Below, piece after piece: positions 29,429-39,184 of a DNA stretch of 64,000 bases. A program made the translations under genes and the position numbers. Every line of letters starts with the position of its first letter. Position 1 is the stretch's first letter. The notes under the pieces were generated by a model that was not told the DNA's origin, made no database searches, and saw nothing but the letters and a program-made list of their open reading frames with translations. Origin of the DNA: Glaciimonas sp. PAMC28666 (GTDB taxonomy: Bacteria > Pseudomonadota > Gammaproteobacteria > Burkholderiales > Burkholderiaceae_D); assembly GCF_016917355.1 (NCBI RefSeq), contig NZ_CP070304.1, forward strand, positions 5,166,361 to 5,230,360, written 5' to 3'.

Positions 29429-31921
29429 TTAGTCTTCCCGCTCACCAGCCCCGTAGCGCAGCGGTGATAACATCAACTGTAAATCCTCCGCATTAAATTT
29501 GTGCGCCAGCGCCGCATCACTGCCGAGCACTCCTTCGGCCAGCGCAGCTTTGCGCGCTTGTAAATCCAGGATACATTCTTCGATACTGCCTTCAATTACC
29601 AATTTATACACAAACACAGTTTGTTCTTGTCCGATCCGATGCGCTCGGGATGTCGCTTGCTCTTCCACGGCCGGATTCCACCACGGATCCATATGAATGA
29701 CGGTATCGGCAGCGGTGAGGTTGAGTCCGACGCCACCCGCCTTCAGGCTGATCAGCAAGATCGGTATGGTTTTGGTCTGAAATTGCGCAACCAACGCACC
29801 GCGCTTTCCGGGTGGCGTTTTGCCGGTCAGCGCGAGCCAGGGAATTTCTAAAAGATCAAGCTCCACCTGAAGCATACCGAGCAATTCTGTAAATTGCGAA
29901 AACACCAAAATCCGACGCCCCTCCGCGACCAGCGCTGGTAGCATATCCCGGAGCATGTCGAGCTTGGCGCGCTCCATGCCAGGGGAATGTTTGATGCCTT
30001 TCAGTAAGTAGGGATCACAGCAGACTTGACGCAGTTTAAGTAAAGCGTCGAGTATCGTGATCTGACCACCCGAAAATCCTTTGCGCTGCAAGACGCGCCG
30101 CACGTGCTCGTCAGCAGCCACTCGCACACTTTCGTAGAGGTCACGTTGATGGCCTTGTAACTGCAAACGTTTGATCGCTTCAATTTTGGCGGGTAATTCA
30201 GTGGCGACTTCATCCTTCCGTTTTCGCAATATGAAAGGTCGCACCCGCTGGGCCAGCATCTGCGCCCGTAACGATTCGCCGCCCACTTCAATCGGCCTAC
30301 GCCACAAGCGCATAAAGCTACGCGCATCGCCCAGAAATCCGGGCATCAAAAAATCGAATTGCGTCCACAATTCACTCAGGTTGTTTTCTAGTGGCGTGCC
30401 GGTGATACATAAACGGTGACGCGCCCTGATTCGTCGCACGGCGTTCGCGCTGCGCGCCGCTGCATTCTTGACGGTCTGCGCTTCATCCAGAATCAGCATG
30501 TGAAAATCTTGCGCCTCCAACGCGGCTCTATCACGCCAGAGTAACGGGTAGGTTGTCAGGACGATGTCATGCTCGGCCATACGACAAAAATCCTGCTTTC
30601 TGTGCGGTCCTTGCAACGTCAGAACGCGCAAACTCGGTGCCATACGTTTTGCTTCAGCCTGCCAGTTGAAGATCAGCGAGGTGGGCAATACAATTAACGC
30701 CGGGCGATCCAGTCGGCCCGATTGCTGCTCGATCAGGAGGTGCGCCAGCGCCTGTGCAGTTTTCCCCAGCCCCATGTCATCGGCCAGGATACCGGCCAGA
30801 TTTTGCGCACGCAAATATTGTAACCATGCCACGCCGTGCAACTGATAGGGCCGTAATGTGACGCCCAAACCAATTGGCGCGTCGACCTGTTGCGGGCCGC
30901 TTGTGAGTTGCAACCTTTGACCTAGCTCGCGAAGTCCGGCGTCTCCGCGTAGTTGCCAGTCACCGTGCTTGCCGGCACGTTGCCCTTGCGTATTCATCAG
31001 GTGCAAACGCATGGTGTCGAGACGATACGTATCCCAGGATGACAACCGCAACGGCCCTTCTTTACGAAGAGGATCAGTCAGCAAATCGAGCATGCTTCCT
31101 ACAATCGCCTTCAGCGGAGCGGCTAATGCTTCAATTCGCTTTCCGTTTGGTGAACGCAACAGAATCACGGCATCGTCATCGATCAACGCGAGCTTGTGGG
31201 CGTCAAGCCAGCGCGCATCGCGCTGCAATAAGTTCGCCAACATCGGCGTCAAATCCAGCATCGCTCCGTCAAGCTCAATCCCTAACGTCAGCAACCACGA
31301 CTCACCCGAAGGTTGACGCAACGCGGTCAAAGACGGCGTTCGATTTCGCATCTGCGAAATCACTTCTTTACTCAGTATTTCCCCGGTTTCCGTGCTTAGC
31401 GTGAGATGCCAGGCATCTACCGTTACGCTTTCGTGCGCGAAGCCAGGATGGACCACCACAGACCAGCCTTCGGCCTGTAAAACAGGTAATTGGTCAGCCC
31501 AGAAATCGCCAAAAAATTCTTCTTGTACCAGCGTCCAAAGCGCGTTGAATTCCTCCCCCTCCTTATCCGTGCGCCACTGTAAATTCTCGCCTGGCAGCGG
31601 ATAAAGACCAGCATCCCAAACGCGATCCAGCGCATCCGCTTCTGCCGCCAAATCACGTCTCAGCAACGGTTGCCCCCCATCATTTTCCGCAAATTGCGAT
31701 GATTTCGGGCGCCGGTTGATGAGCGCGGTCGGTGCCGGAGTTTCCCAATACAAACCTTGGTCGGTGGTATAGGTCCATGCGATGCGAACGATCGTTACCA
31801 GCCCGCCGCGTGGGCCAAACGGGCCGGAAGGTTTCATCCCTAACAGGCCATCGCCACGGCTTAAGGTCTGCAGCGTCAGCCGGGGCCGGAAGCGGCCTAT
31901 CGATACGGGAGCAGGATTCAT
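29429..31921 (-). CDS. SNF2/RapA-type DEAD-DEAH helicase
   Basis: An 830-residue Swi2/Snf2-family ATPase. Residues 1-350 form a poorly conserved bacterial SNF2-associated region. The ATPase core follows: LRPYQLHGVAWLQYL, Walker A ADDMGLGKT near 385, DEAQ (LILDEAQTVKN) near 480 and ITGTPLENN. The second lobe includes LVFSQFTELL, SLKAGGVGLNLT and the arginine finger region SRAHRIGQ. Such proteins translocate on double-stranded DNA or act on RNA polymerase; the cellular role here is unknown. No SWIM zinc finger is visible, unlike some bacterial relatives. The start at MNPAPVSIG is the first ATG. The DEAD-box gene lies upstream on the same strand, about 160 bases away. Confidence 0.88.
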   Translation of the reverse strand: MNPAPVSIGRFRPRLTLQTLSRGDGLLGMKPSGPFGPRGGLVTIVRIAWTYTTDQGLYWETPAPTALINRRPKSSQFAENDGGQPLLRRDLAAEADALDRVWDAGLYPLPGENLQWRTDKEGEEFNALWTLVQEEFFGDFWADQLPVLQAEGWSVVVHPGFAHESVTVDAWHLTLSTETGEILSKEVISQMRNRTPSLTALRQPSGESWLLTLGIELDGAMLDLTPMLANLLQRDARWLDAHKLALIDDDAVILLRSPNGKRIEALAAPLKAIVGSMLDLLTDPLRKEGPLRLSSWDTYRLDTMRLHLMNTQGQRAGKHGDWQLRGDAGLRELGQRLQLTSGPQQVDAPIGLGVTLRPYQLHGVAWLQYLRAQNLAGILADDMGLGKTAQALAHLLIEQQSGRLDRPALIVLPTSLIFNWQAEAKRMAPSLRVLTLQGPHRKQDFCRMAEHDIVLTTYPLLWRDRAALEAQDFHMLILDEAQTVKNAAARSANAVRRIRARHRLCITGTPLENNLSELWTQFDFLMPGFLGDARSFMRLWRRPIEVGGESLRAQMLAQRVRPFILRKRKDEVATELPAKIEAIKRLQLQGHQRDLYESVRVAADEHVRRVLQRKGFSGGQITILDALLKLRQVCCDPYLLKGIKHSPGMERAKLDMLRDMLPALVAEGRRILVFSQFTELLGMLQVELDLLEIPWLALTGKTPPGKRGALVAQFQTKTIPILLISLKAGGVGLNLTAADTVIHMDPWWNPAVEEQATSRAHRIGQEQTVFVYKLVIEGSIEECILDLQARKAALAEGVLGSDAALAHKFNAEDLQLMLSPLRYGAGERED

Positions 31922-32084
31922 CGGTCTTGGACGGAAGTCTCGAAAGTCTCAGAAGCCCGGGCAGTCTGAATCGGCCCCAGCATTCAATCGCACACGTTGA
32001 GCGGACATTGCACCACTATCGGGTAAGCCCCAAACAACTGAAGCCCAACCCGATCTTTAATGGTTACAACCAACCTGTGCCGGA

Positions 32085-34439
32085 TTACGCCGGTTTTGGA
32101 CCTTTGCGATGTGCCTTAGGTTTTGCTTTAGCTGGATCAGAACGGTTGTTGAAATCGTTCTTATTTTTAAACGGTGGCTTGTCACTCAGCTTTTCACCAA
32201 CACGTCGGTCACCGCCAGTTTTCGGTGCCGCAAAAGATTTGCTACCCGCAAATTTATCGCCGCCACCGGAGCGCTCACCCGCATGACTAATACGAAGTTG
32301 TTGACCAGCGACCCACACAGTTTTTAGATGTTCGAGCAGTTCTTTCGGCATGCCTTCCGGCAAATCCAGGGTGCTGTGATCATCAAATATTTCGATACGA
32401 CCAATATGCTTGGAATCCAGGCTGGCCTCGTTGGCGATAGCGCCCACGATATTACCGGCCTTTACGCCATGCTCGGTACCAACTTCGATACGGAAACGCT
32501 CCATACCGGCGTCAGGTTTGCGATCATTGCGCTCTTTTTTTGGGAACTCGGATCGGGCAACGTGGCCCTCCGATTCAGGGCGCTCTTTACGTTCAAATCT
32601 TTCAGCTGGCGGACTATTTTCCCTTGCACTGGTGGCAGAAAAAGGTGCTCTTGACGCTGCCTGTGCTGGCGCTGGAGTGGACGATTTATGGGCAGAATCA
32701 GAGGCTCCGCCATCTGTACTAATGCGTAATTGCTGACCTGCTACCCATACCGTCTTGAGATGTTCAAGGAGCTCGCTCGGCAAGTCATTCGGCAAATCCA
32801 GAACACTATAGTTATCGAATATTTCGATGCGTCCGATATTTTTGGAATCTAACCCTGCCTCGTTGGCAATCGCGCCGACAATATTGCCGGGCTTAACACC
32901 ATGCGTATGGCCCACTTCGATGCGGAAGGTTTGCATGCCGACATCGGTGCCGCGGTCGGTACGCTCTCTGCGCGGCGCTGCGGGGCGCTCGCTCCGTTCC
33001 GGGCGCTCAAATCGTTCCGGACGTTCTCCCCTTTCACCGCGGTCAGATCGCTCGAATTTACCAGCATGCGAAGAGCGCTCATCCGACCAGGAAGAGGCAC
33101 TGGATGTCTCGCGCTGATTTTTGTCTATCAATAGAGGGACATTTCCACGCGCCATTTTGGCGAGTGCTGCAGCGATCTCAATCGCGGGAACATTGTTCTC
33201 GGTTTCGTATTCTTCGATAATGGTTCGAAATTGTTCCAACCCGCCAAGGGCCAGCATCTCACCTATCTGGGATTTGAACTTGGCAATCCGAACGTCGTTG
33301 ACGGCTTGAATACTCGGCAATATTAGCGGTTCAATCGGTTGGCGGGTAGCGCGCTCAATCGCTTTCAGAAGGCTTTTCTCACGCGGTGTAATAAATAAGA
33401 TCGCCTCCCCGCTACGTCCTGCGCGACCGGTGCGTCCTACGCGGTGTGTATAGCTTTCAGGATCATGCGGCACGTCATAATTGACGACGTGACTGATACG
33501 CTCCACGTCAAGGCCACGCGCTGCAACGTCGGTGGCGACCAGGATATCTATGCGACCATCTTTCAACTGTTGAATAGTGCGTTCACGTTGTGCTTGCTGG
33601 ATGTCGCCATTGATGGCCGCAGCAGAAAATCCGCGCGCTTGTAACTTGCTGGCTAGTTCTTCTGTGCCCAATTTTGTGCGGGAAAAAATGATCATGCCAT
33701 CAAACGTTTCGGCCTCCAGAATGCGGGTAAGAGCCTCCAGCTTTTGCATGCCACTCACCAACCAGTAGCGCTGACGAATGTTATCCGCAGTGCCCGTTTT
33801 GGCGACGATGGCGATCTCCGATGGATCGCGCAAATAGGTTTTTGCGATGCGTCTGATGACCGATGGCATCGTAGCGGAGAATAGCGCTGTCTGACGCGTC
33901 GCGGGCGTCTTCTGAAGAATATTTTCTACGTCGTCGATAAAGCCCATACGAAGCATTTCATCCGCTTCGTCCAGTACCAGGGTTTTCAGCTGAGACAAAT
34001 CCAGCGTATTTTTATCTAAATGGTCAATCACTCGGCCTGGTGTGCCGACCACGACGTGGACGCCGCGGCGTAAAGCCCTTAACTGAGGCTCATAGCTTTG
34101 ACCACCGTAAATAGGCAACACGTGAAAGCCGGGGATATGCGCGGCATACCGTTGAAATGCTTCCGCTACCTGAATGGCGAGTTCGCGCGTAGGCGCTAAT
34201 ACCAGCGCTTGCGGTGTTGTTTGTTTAATGTCAATACGCGACAGAATCGGGAGCGCAAATGCGGCGGTCTTGCCGGTTCCGGTTTGCGCTTGCCCCAACA
34301 CGTCGCGGTTGGCTAAAAGGATCGGTATGGTGGCGGCCTGAATCGGCGACGGGGACTCATATCCGACTTCTTTCAGCACGCGCAGCAGCGGCTCACTGAG
34401 GTTCAAATCGGCAAATAAGGGAATAGGTGTTTCTGACAT
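32085..34439 (-). CDS. DEAD-box RNA helicase with two DbpA-like RNA-binding domains
   Basis: A 784-residue ATP-dependent RNA helicase of the DeaD/CsdA type. The core has Walker A AQTGTGKT at 51-58, DEAD at 157-160, SAT at 188-190 and HRVGRTGRAGR from 332. After an Arg/Glu-rich linker (about 450-500) come two DbpA-type RNA-binding domains, at 501-574 and 645-718, about 81 percent identical to each other. They are separated by a disordered Ser/Pro/Glu-rich linker, and a basic tail ends in KGPKPA. DeaD relatives usually have one such domain. They remodel RNA in ribosome assembly and mRNA decay, often in the cold. The ATG used (MSETPIP) is the first; a longer frame starts with TTG. Confidence 0.92.
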   Translation of the reverse strand: MSETPIPLFADLNLSEPLLRVLKEVGYESPSPIQAATIPILLANRDVLGQAQTGTGKTAAFALPILSRIDIKQTTPQALVLAPTRELAIQVAEAFQRYAAHIPGFHVLPIYGGQSYEPQLRALRRGVHVVVGTPGRVIDHLDKNTLDLSQLKTLVLDEADEMLRMGFIDDVENILQKTPATRQTALFSATMPSVIRRIAKTYLRDPSEIAIVAKTGTADNIRQRYWLVSGMQKLEALTRILEAETFDGMIIFSRTKLGTEELASKLQARGFSAAAINGDIQQAQRERTIQQLKDGRIDILVATDVAARGLDVERISHVVNYDVPHDPESYTHRVGRTGRAGRSGEAILFITPREKSLLKAIERATRQPIEPLILPSIQAVNDVRIAKFKSQIGEMLALGGLEQFRTIIEEYETENNVPAIEIAAALAKMARGNVPLLIDKNQRETSSASSWSDERSSHAGKFERSDRGERGERPERFERPERSERPAAPRRERTDRGTDVGMQTFRIEVGHTHGVKPGNIVGAIANEAGLDSKNIGRIEIFDNYSVLDLPNDLPSELLEHLKTVWVAGQQLRISTDGGASDSAHKSSTPAPAQAASRAPFSATSARENSPPAERFERKERPESEGHVARSEFPKKERNDRKPDAGMERFRIEVGTEHGVKAGNIVGAIANEASLDSKHIGRIEIFDDHSTLDLPEGMPKELLEHLKTVWVAGQQLRISHAGERSGGGDKFAGSKSFAAPKTGGDRRVGEKLSDKPPFKNKNDFNNRSDPAKAKPKAHRKGPKPA
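32286..32939 (-). repeat. Intragenic duplication of the RNA-binding domain
   Basis: Two 222-base segments (32718-32939 and 32286-32507) encode near-copies of one domain. Of 74 residues, 60 are the same, and GNIVGAIANEA, IGRIEIFD and LLEHLKTVWVAGQQLRIS are shared. The copies and their linkers keep the frame. Confidence 0.9.
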
Positions 34440-34705
34440 GATAACTCGCAAGTTTGCTCGAATCGCACTATGCGAAACAATGTAAGCGTAGTTTACTCTG
34501 TTGTAGCGTCACCGGGGCTTATTGCCGACAGGTATAAGACTTTGTCTACCCTATCTGTAAGCGTAATCCGGCGTAGCGCTGATACAACCACGCCGAAATC
34601 AGCATAATAGAGGCCATGCCCTTCTATGAAAGAAGCGCATGGTGTGGCGCCGGAGACTACTAATCTGATAGGTGCCAGTGCGCTGTCATTGCATCAGATT
34701 TCCGT

Positions 34706-35464
34706 TTATCTGGCTGTCCAGCCTCCGTCAACCACCAGATTTGCGCCAGCCATGAACGAAGATTCGTCGCTGGCAAGGAAAACGGCCGCCGCAGCGATTT
34801 CTTCCGGTGTTCCAAGCCGCTTGAGGACGGTCTCCTCCTCGAAAGTGCGGCGCATTGCCGCCGGGTTGGGATTGCTCGCAAAAACGTCTTCCAGCAATTG
34901 GGTGGTTGTCGGCCCTGGACATAAGCAATTAATGCGAATTTTTTCAGGACCATGATCGATCGCCATGGCCTTACTTAACATCACCACGCCGCCTTTTGAA
35001 GCACAATAAGCGGCTACCCCAGCCTCCCCCACTAACCCTAATTCGGAGGCAATGTTGACAATAACACCACCACCGCCGCTACGCATTATGGGAATGACTG
35101 CCTTTGAACAAAGAAAGACCCCCTTGAGGTTTACCCGCATCAGCCAGTCCCATTCTTCCTCGGAGGTTGACGTAACCGGTTTGGCAAACTCAACACCTGC
35201 GTTATTGATGAGGATGTCAATACGACCATACAAACGCAATACCCTTTGGGCGAGTTTTTTTACTTCACTTTCACAGCCGACGTCGGTTTTCACGAATTGC
35301 ATGGGCGAATGTCCCTCCGCTGAGGGTGCGGAAACTTGTTCCGTTGCATCAACGATGTCGGCTATAACGACATGCGCTCCTTCACGTACAAAGCGCTGCG
35401 CAATTGCGAGGCCGATGCCGCGTTGTCCACCCGTGACGATCGCCACTTTGTTATGTAACTTCAT
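34706..35464 (-). CDS. Short-chain dehydrogenase/reductase
   Basis: A classical SDR of 252 residues, probably NAD(H)-dependent. It has the TGGQRGIG glycine motif at 11-18, an aspartate ending beta-2 (VVIADIVD, favouring NAD over NADP), NNAGV at about 88, and catalytic serine, tyrosine and lysine in NIASELG and YCASKGG. The closing FMAGANLVVDGGWTAR is the usual SDR tail. The substrate is not readable; FabG-like or sugar/polyol dehydrogenases look similar. It stands alone on the minus strand, upstream of the DEAD-box gene with about 265 bases between. Confidence 0.88.
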   Translation of the reverse strand: MKLHNKVAIVTGGQRGIGLAIAQRFVREGAHVVIADIVDATEQVSAPSAEGHSPMQFVKTDVGCESEVKKLAQRVLRLYGRIDILINNAGVEFAKPVTSTSEEEWDWLMRVNLKGVFLCSKAVIPIMRSGGGGVIVNIASELGLVGEAGVAAYCASKGGVVMLSKAMAIDHGPEKIRINCLCPGPTTTQLLEDVFASNPNPAAMRRTFEEETVLKRLGTPEEIAAAAVFLASDESSFMAGANLVVDGGWTAR

Positions 35465-36341
35465 CGAAATACCTTACGTATGGCAACATCGCAGTGTTCA
35501 CCTGTTGGTTAATATGGCCTGCTGTGAATGGCACTGAGACCAAAAAGCAAAGCACGATTTTGATTGAGCAGAGTAGATAATTTTAAAAAGCGCGCTCCAT
35601 CCAAAAGGAAGAAGCAAGCGATCAAATAGCTACCAGAATATGACTTTATTGTTGCAAGGAGCTTGCAAATAAGCTTGCAAAAACGTCAAATAAATTGATG
35701 CGAATATTTCCGATGTTGGAGATCCCTAAAGAAAATTCACTGGGCGCGTGCCATCAAACAGCCGAGGATTGGGGGATGGTTTTGGAACAACCGCCTGAAT
35801 ACTATACGGCGTTAAGGTGCGCCGACACAAGCCGCTCACAACATATTGAAATATTCTTAGCGGTCGATTTCGGCTTACCAACTTGGTTAAGGACGAAGGC
35901 GTAATGGCGACGTTCTGTAGTTCGAAAGCACTCCCCAAGATTGTCTCCCATCGGCTCTGGCCATGGTGCAGATCGCGTTCTCTTGCCAGATTGGTGGGGA
36001 GATAATTGCACACTTGCGGGTGACTATAGGCTTCTAAAATATCTTCAGGCGTTCAAAAAATTTGTAGATACAGTTGTTTTTTATAGACTACGCTTTTATT
36101 TGCGTAACTGAGATTTCTCCCGCCAACATGCGCACAATGCAGTACTCTTCAACTATGCAGAGCGCGAGCGCGGCAACATTGCATCAATGATCTTCATTCC
36201 AAACTCAGTTTAATCCTCACTTTTTTAGTATGAAATTTTCGCAGCGGTGAGTAAAAATGGGGTTTTAATTTCACTTAATTTTTTTTCGAAAAAACTTTTA
36301 GCAGAATAATTATTTAATCGAAAAAATAGGACCTGCTCCAT
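35465..36341. other. Long intergenic region, no gene recognised
   Basis: About 880 bases. Several short overlapping frames on both strands (for example 35695-35904 plus, 35726-36013 minus) show no recognisable family and lack ribosome-binding sites. The last 150 bases are very AT-rich and probably hold the promoter of the following gene. The density of broken frames around 35700-36010 could reflect a decayed gene, but I cannot name it. Confidence 0.4.
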
Positions 36342-37733
36342 ATGATGAGGCTCGCGATGTTGCTGTTAGGCGCCGACTATCTGCGTAAGTGGTGGCGCAC
36401 ATTCAGGATTGTCGGCTGGCTCTGGATAGCGGCAGGTCTGGTCGTTTTTATCGATGCATTGGACGACGCCATGTATTTTCCGGTGACTTTCTTTGCCTGG
36501 TTACTGATAGTGGACGGTTTGTCGACACTGGCAGTAGCATGGACTGGAATCGGTGGGCAGCGAGTTTTACGCTATGTGAAAGGCGTCGCTTTTTTGTTCG
36601 CTGCAATACTTATCCTGGCCGGCCATCATCATGGCAATTTTATTCTTTCCATGATATTTGGCACCTTATTTCTGACAGATGGTCTGTTGCAGTCTCTTTC
36701 AGCCTGGGTGGTCCGTTATCCTCGCTGGCAGACTGCACTTTTAGGTGGTGCCATCGAAATTTTGCTGGCTGTTTTCTTTTATCAGCCCTACCCGACCCAT
36801 TACGTCGGAACCGTTCCTTATTGCCTCGGGCTTGGATTATTTTTTAGCGGATGGAGCATGCTGATACTAGCTAACCGCGTACATCGTTTGCCGACGACTA
36901 CCTTCGGGCATGTTATGCGCATGCAATTAAATGACGTTCAATGGCAGGATCGAAAATCATTAAGCGATGTTGACGCACCTTTAGATTGGGACGGACCGCC
37001 AGCCGAAAGTGAACACGCCCTTACCGTCCACGTCTGGACGCCCGTTGGGTCATCAAAGCAGCCGGGTTCAAGGCGATTAATCGTTGATCGCTATATCGCT
37101 TCGGTTGACGCCAATGGCGTTATCTCAACGGGACATGCCGCGCTTGAATCACAGGAAGGGATCTACATCAGCCTTTACCCCGGCGTCGAGATTGATCGCT
37201 CGCCCGACGATTTCAGCCGTCTGCTGAGAGCCACCCATGAAAACAATATACCTGGTTTATTCCAGCCGAATTATCAGACCGAATCGGACGCCTGGTGCGG
37301 GTCTACCATCAAGGTAAGAATACGTAACTATAGTCCGGACAGGCTACGCATATTTTGGGAAGAGTATAAAAAAGATACGACTTACAATCTCACTTATCGT
37401 AATTGCTCGAGCTCCGTTTCACGTGCTCTGGAAGCTGCGGTCGAAGGCGCAATCGGGCATTTACATGGCCCTCAGCAAGGCTGGACGCCGTTGGTGCGGA
37501 TGCTGTTCACGCCAGAATTGTGGGTTGCTGCACAAATTCGCAAACGAGCCAGAACCATGGCATGGACGCCGGGGCTGACACTGGATTATGCGCGAGCGCT
37601 GAGCATGCTGGTGGATCCTCGGCCTCTTGGGTGGCTCAAAATGGCGCGTCTTGCCATCAAGCGGATGGCCCGATCCCGCAAGCGGTGGCGCGAGGAACGC
37701 TTATCGGTAAAGGAGCGAGTTGGTTCGCAGTAA
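36342..37733 (+). CDS. HdeD-like membrane protein with C-terminal permuted papain-like domain
   Basis: A 463-residue two-part protein. Residues 1-185 form about six hydrophobic helices with the character of the HdeD/DUF308 family, small membrane proteins linked to acid and stress resistance. Residues about 220-400 are soluble and have a histidine in STGHAAL (H265) followed later by a cysteine in YRNCSSS (C355). Histidine before cysteine, with an NC motif, is the order seen in circularly permuted NlpC/P60 (LRAT/YiiX-like) hydrolases. I infer a membrane-anchored thiol hydrolase or acyltransferase, perhaps acting on lipids or cell-wall peptides. The C terminus is strongly basic. AGGA lies ten bases before the first of two ATG codons. 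It is likely monocistronic. Confidence 0.7.
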   Translation: MMRLAMLLLGADYLRKWWRTFRIVGWLWIAAGLVVFIDALDDAMYFPVTFFAWLLIVDGLSTLAVAWTGIGGQRVLRYVKGVAFLFAAILILAGHHHGNFILSMIFGTLFLTDGLLQSLSAWVVRYPRWQTALLGGAIEILLAVFFYQPYPTHYVGTVPYCLGLGLFFSGWSMLILANRVHRLPTTTFGHVMRMQLNDVQWQDRKSLSDVDAPLDWDGPPAESEHALTVHVWTPVGSSKQPGSRRLIVDRYIASVDANGVISTGHAALESQEGIYISLYPGVEIDRSPDDFSRLLRATHENNIPGLFQPNYQTESDAWCGSTIKVRIRNYSPDRLRIFWEEYKKDTTYNLTYRNCSSSVSRALEAAVEGAIGHLHGPQQGWTPLVRMLFTPELWVAAQIRKRARTMAWTPGLTLDYARALSMLVDPRPLGWLKMARLAIKRMARSRKRWREERLSVKERVGSQ

Positions 37734-37929
37734 AGTTAATTTAAAGCGGACCAAAATTCCGGGCCGCAATTTATATCATTCAGCACCAAAGCAGAATGCA
37801 CAGGCAGAATGCGCGAAAGAGTAACCTCGTGTAACTGTACAAAGAGAAATGTAACGAAAGATACCAGACATACTTCCCGCAACTTTGCTTCGTATAATTC
37901 AAGGACCCAAACCAGTTCTGGAGTTCATC

Positions 37930-38322
37930 ATGAAGCTTCCGCTTAGCGTAGCAACGATCATCGCTCGTAAGTTTTGCACAACGTATTCGTTACCGGAAAA
38001 ATATCATTCGAACGCAGATATGGTTGTCAAAAATGCGCCCCCTCCTCCAAAATTAGAGCCAACTCCGACCCCGCGCACCGGCTTAATCTGGATACCGGGC
38101 ATGTGGCAATACGTGGAAGGTTGGTACGCCTGGCAGGCTGGTAGCTGGGAACTAAACCGGGAAGGACAACATTATGTGCATGCGCAATGGTTGCAGTCTC
38201 CTAAGGGCTGGCAACTTACATTAGGCCACTGGATGCAGTCGGCCGAGGAAAAATTGCCAGTTGATGTCGATAACAAGTCTAGCGCAGCTATTCCATATGA
38301 CCCGCTTGCGGCTTATCGCTAA
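37930..38322 (+). CDS. YXWGXW repeat-containing protein
   Basis: A 130-residue protein of unknown function with the tryptophan-rich repeat family pattern, seen as WIPGMWQY, WYAWQAGSWEL, HAQWLQSPKGW and LGHWM at regular spacing of about 17 to 20 residues (50-110). Family members are usually secreted or periplasmic. Here the N terminus MKLPLSVATIIARKF is only weakly signal-like and a proline-rich stretch (PPPPKLEPTPTP) precedes the repeats. I start at this MKLP because GGAG lies eight bases upstream; an upstream ATG in frame lacks one. A terminator follows directly. Confidence 0.75.
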   Translation: MKLPLSVATIIARKFCTTYSLPEKYHSNADMVVKNAPPPPKLEPTPTPRTGLIWIPGMWQYVEGWYAWQAGSWELNREGQHYVHAQWLQSPKGWQLTLGHWMQSAEEKLPVDVDNKSSAAIPYDPLAAYR

Positions 38323-38325
38323 CGT

Positions 38326-38347
38326 AAAAGTGGTGAACATCACTTTT
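38326..38347 (+). terminator. Intrinsic terminator after the YXWGXW gene
   Basis: Ten-base arms (AAAAGTGGTG/CATCACTTTT, one G-T pair) around a two-base loop, four bases after the stop codon, with the right arm ending in TTTT. Confidence 0.7.
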
Positions 38348-39027
38348 CAATGGCGTTCGAAAATCTGCTACACAGTGCTGAACCTTCGCGAATCCTGCGG
38401 CGTCCCCGGTAAAAAACGAGGATAAACGCAGAAGCGATTACCGGTTTGCGCCCAGTTTCATTGATGCGTCACTATACTGGCGCTGATATCCCAATTTATC
38501 AACTAATGTCAGGCTACATAAGAGCGCCTCCCCATTCGCACCGGGCTTAAGCGATCTTAATGATACCGACCGTCTCCCAGACACATGATAAAAAAGAGTG
38601 CACGGTGATCCCGCGTTGCTCTCTCAGTACACTGCGCATTGTAGGGGGAGTTCACCATCACGACGCGTCCAGCCACTTAGTGTGGCCGATACGGCCCAAC
38701 GATCATAGTGACAACGATCATCCATAAGCGCTTGATGATCAGAGCGCCCGATAATTCCGAGTGACTGTCTTCGATAGATGTCCCCTTGTTATAGGCGGAC
38801 ATCATCATTCCGAATCTCGGTAAGCGTTTCTTGACGTGCTCAAGGACGGCCTATCTTTTGATGACATCTTTGATGATTTTAATATTGCTGTGCGATATTC
38901 CGATCCGCCGGATGGGTAGCGTTCTAGGGGATGCTGTGCTGGCGGGTACTGTGCTGTGCTGGCGGGTGCTGTGCTGTGCTGTGCCGTGCCGTGCCGCAGT
39001 ATAAGTGCTAAATCGATTCCACCAAGC
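38348..39027. other. Intergenic region downstream of the rRNA operon
   Basis: About 680 bases without a supported gene. It contains a 7-base inverted repeat (GATGTCC/GGACATC, 38777-38803) and the GTGCT/GTGCC repeat tract listed separately. A minus-strand frame (38805-39287) runs through the repeat and into 5S rRNA and is not a gene. Confidence 0.5.
38933..38995. repeat. 20-base direct repeat running into GTGCT/GTGCC pentamers
   Basis: Two tandem 20-base units (GCTGTGCTGGCGGGTACTGT, then the same with one A-to-G change) are followed by pentamers GTGCT and GTGCC, three of the latter in a row. It lies just beyond the rRNA terminator. Such tracts vary in number between strains by slippage. Confidence 0.85.
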
Positions 39028-39061
39028 AAAAACCCTCCCCGATTTCTCGGAGAGGGTTTTC
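39028..39061 (-). terminator. rRNA operon terminator
   Basis: On the minus strand, arms ACCCTCTCCGA and TCGGGGAGGGT (one mismatch) with a GAAA loop, followed by T's, just after 5S rRNA. Confidence 0.85.
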
Positions 39062-39069
39062 TAATAAGA

Positions 39070-39184
39070 GCCTGACGATGACCTACTTTCACACTGGTTG
39101 CAGCACTATCATCGGCGCAAAGTCGTTTCACGGTCCTGTTCGGGATGGGAAGGGGTGGTACCAACTCGCTATGGTCATCAGGCA
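39070..39184 (-). rRNA. rrf: 5S ribosomal RNA
   Basis: About 115 bases with the betaproteobacterial 5S pattern: the 5' end TGCCTGATGACC pairs with the 3' end GGTCATCGTCAGGC, and the internal CCCATCCCGAACAGG segment is present. It is the last gene of the operon, about 180 bases after 23S. Confidence 0.95.

Noticed and set aside
35695..36013. Overlapping short frames on both strands as a possible decayed insertion sequence
   Set aside because: No terminal inverted repeats, no target duplication and no transposase motif could be seen.
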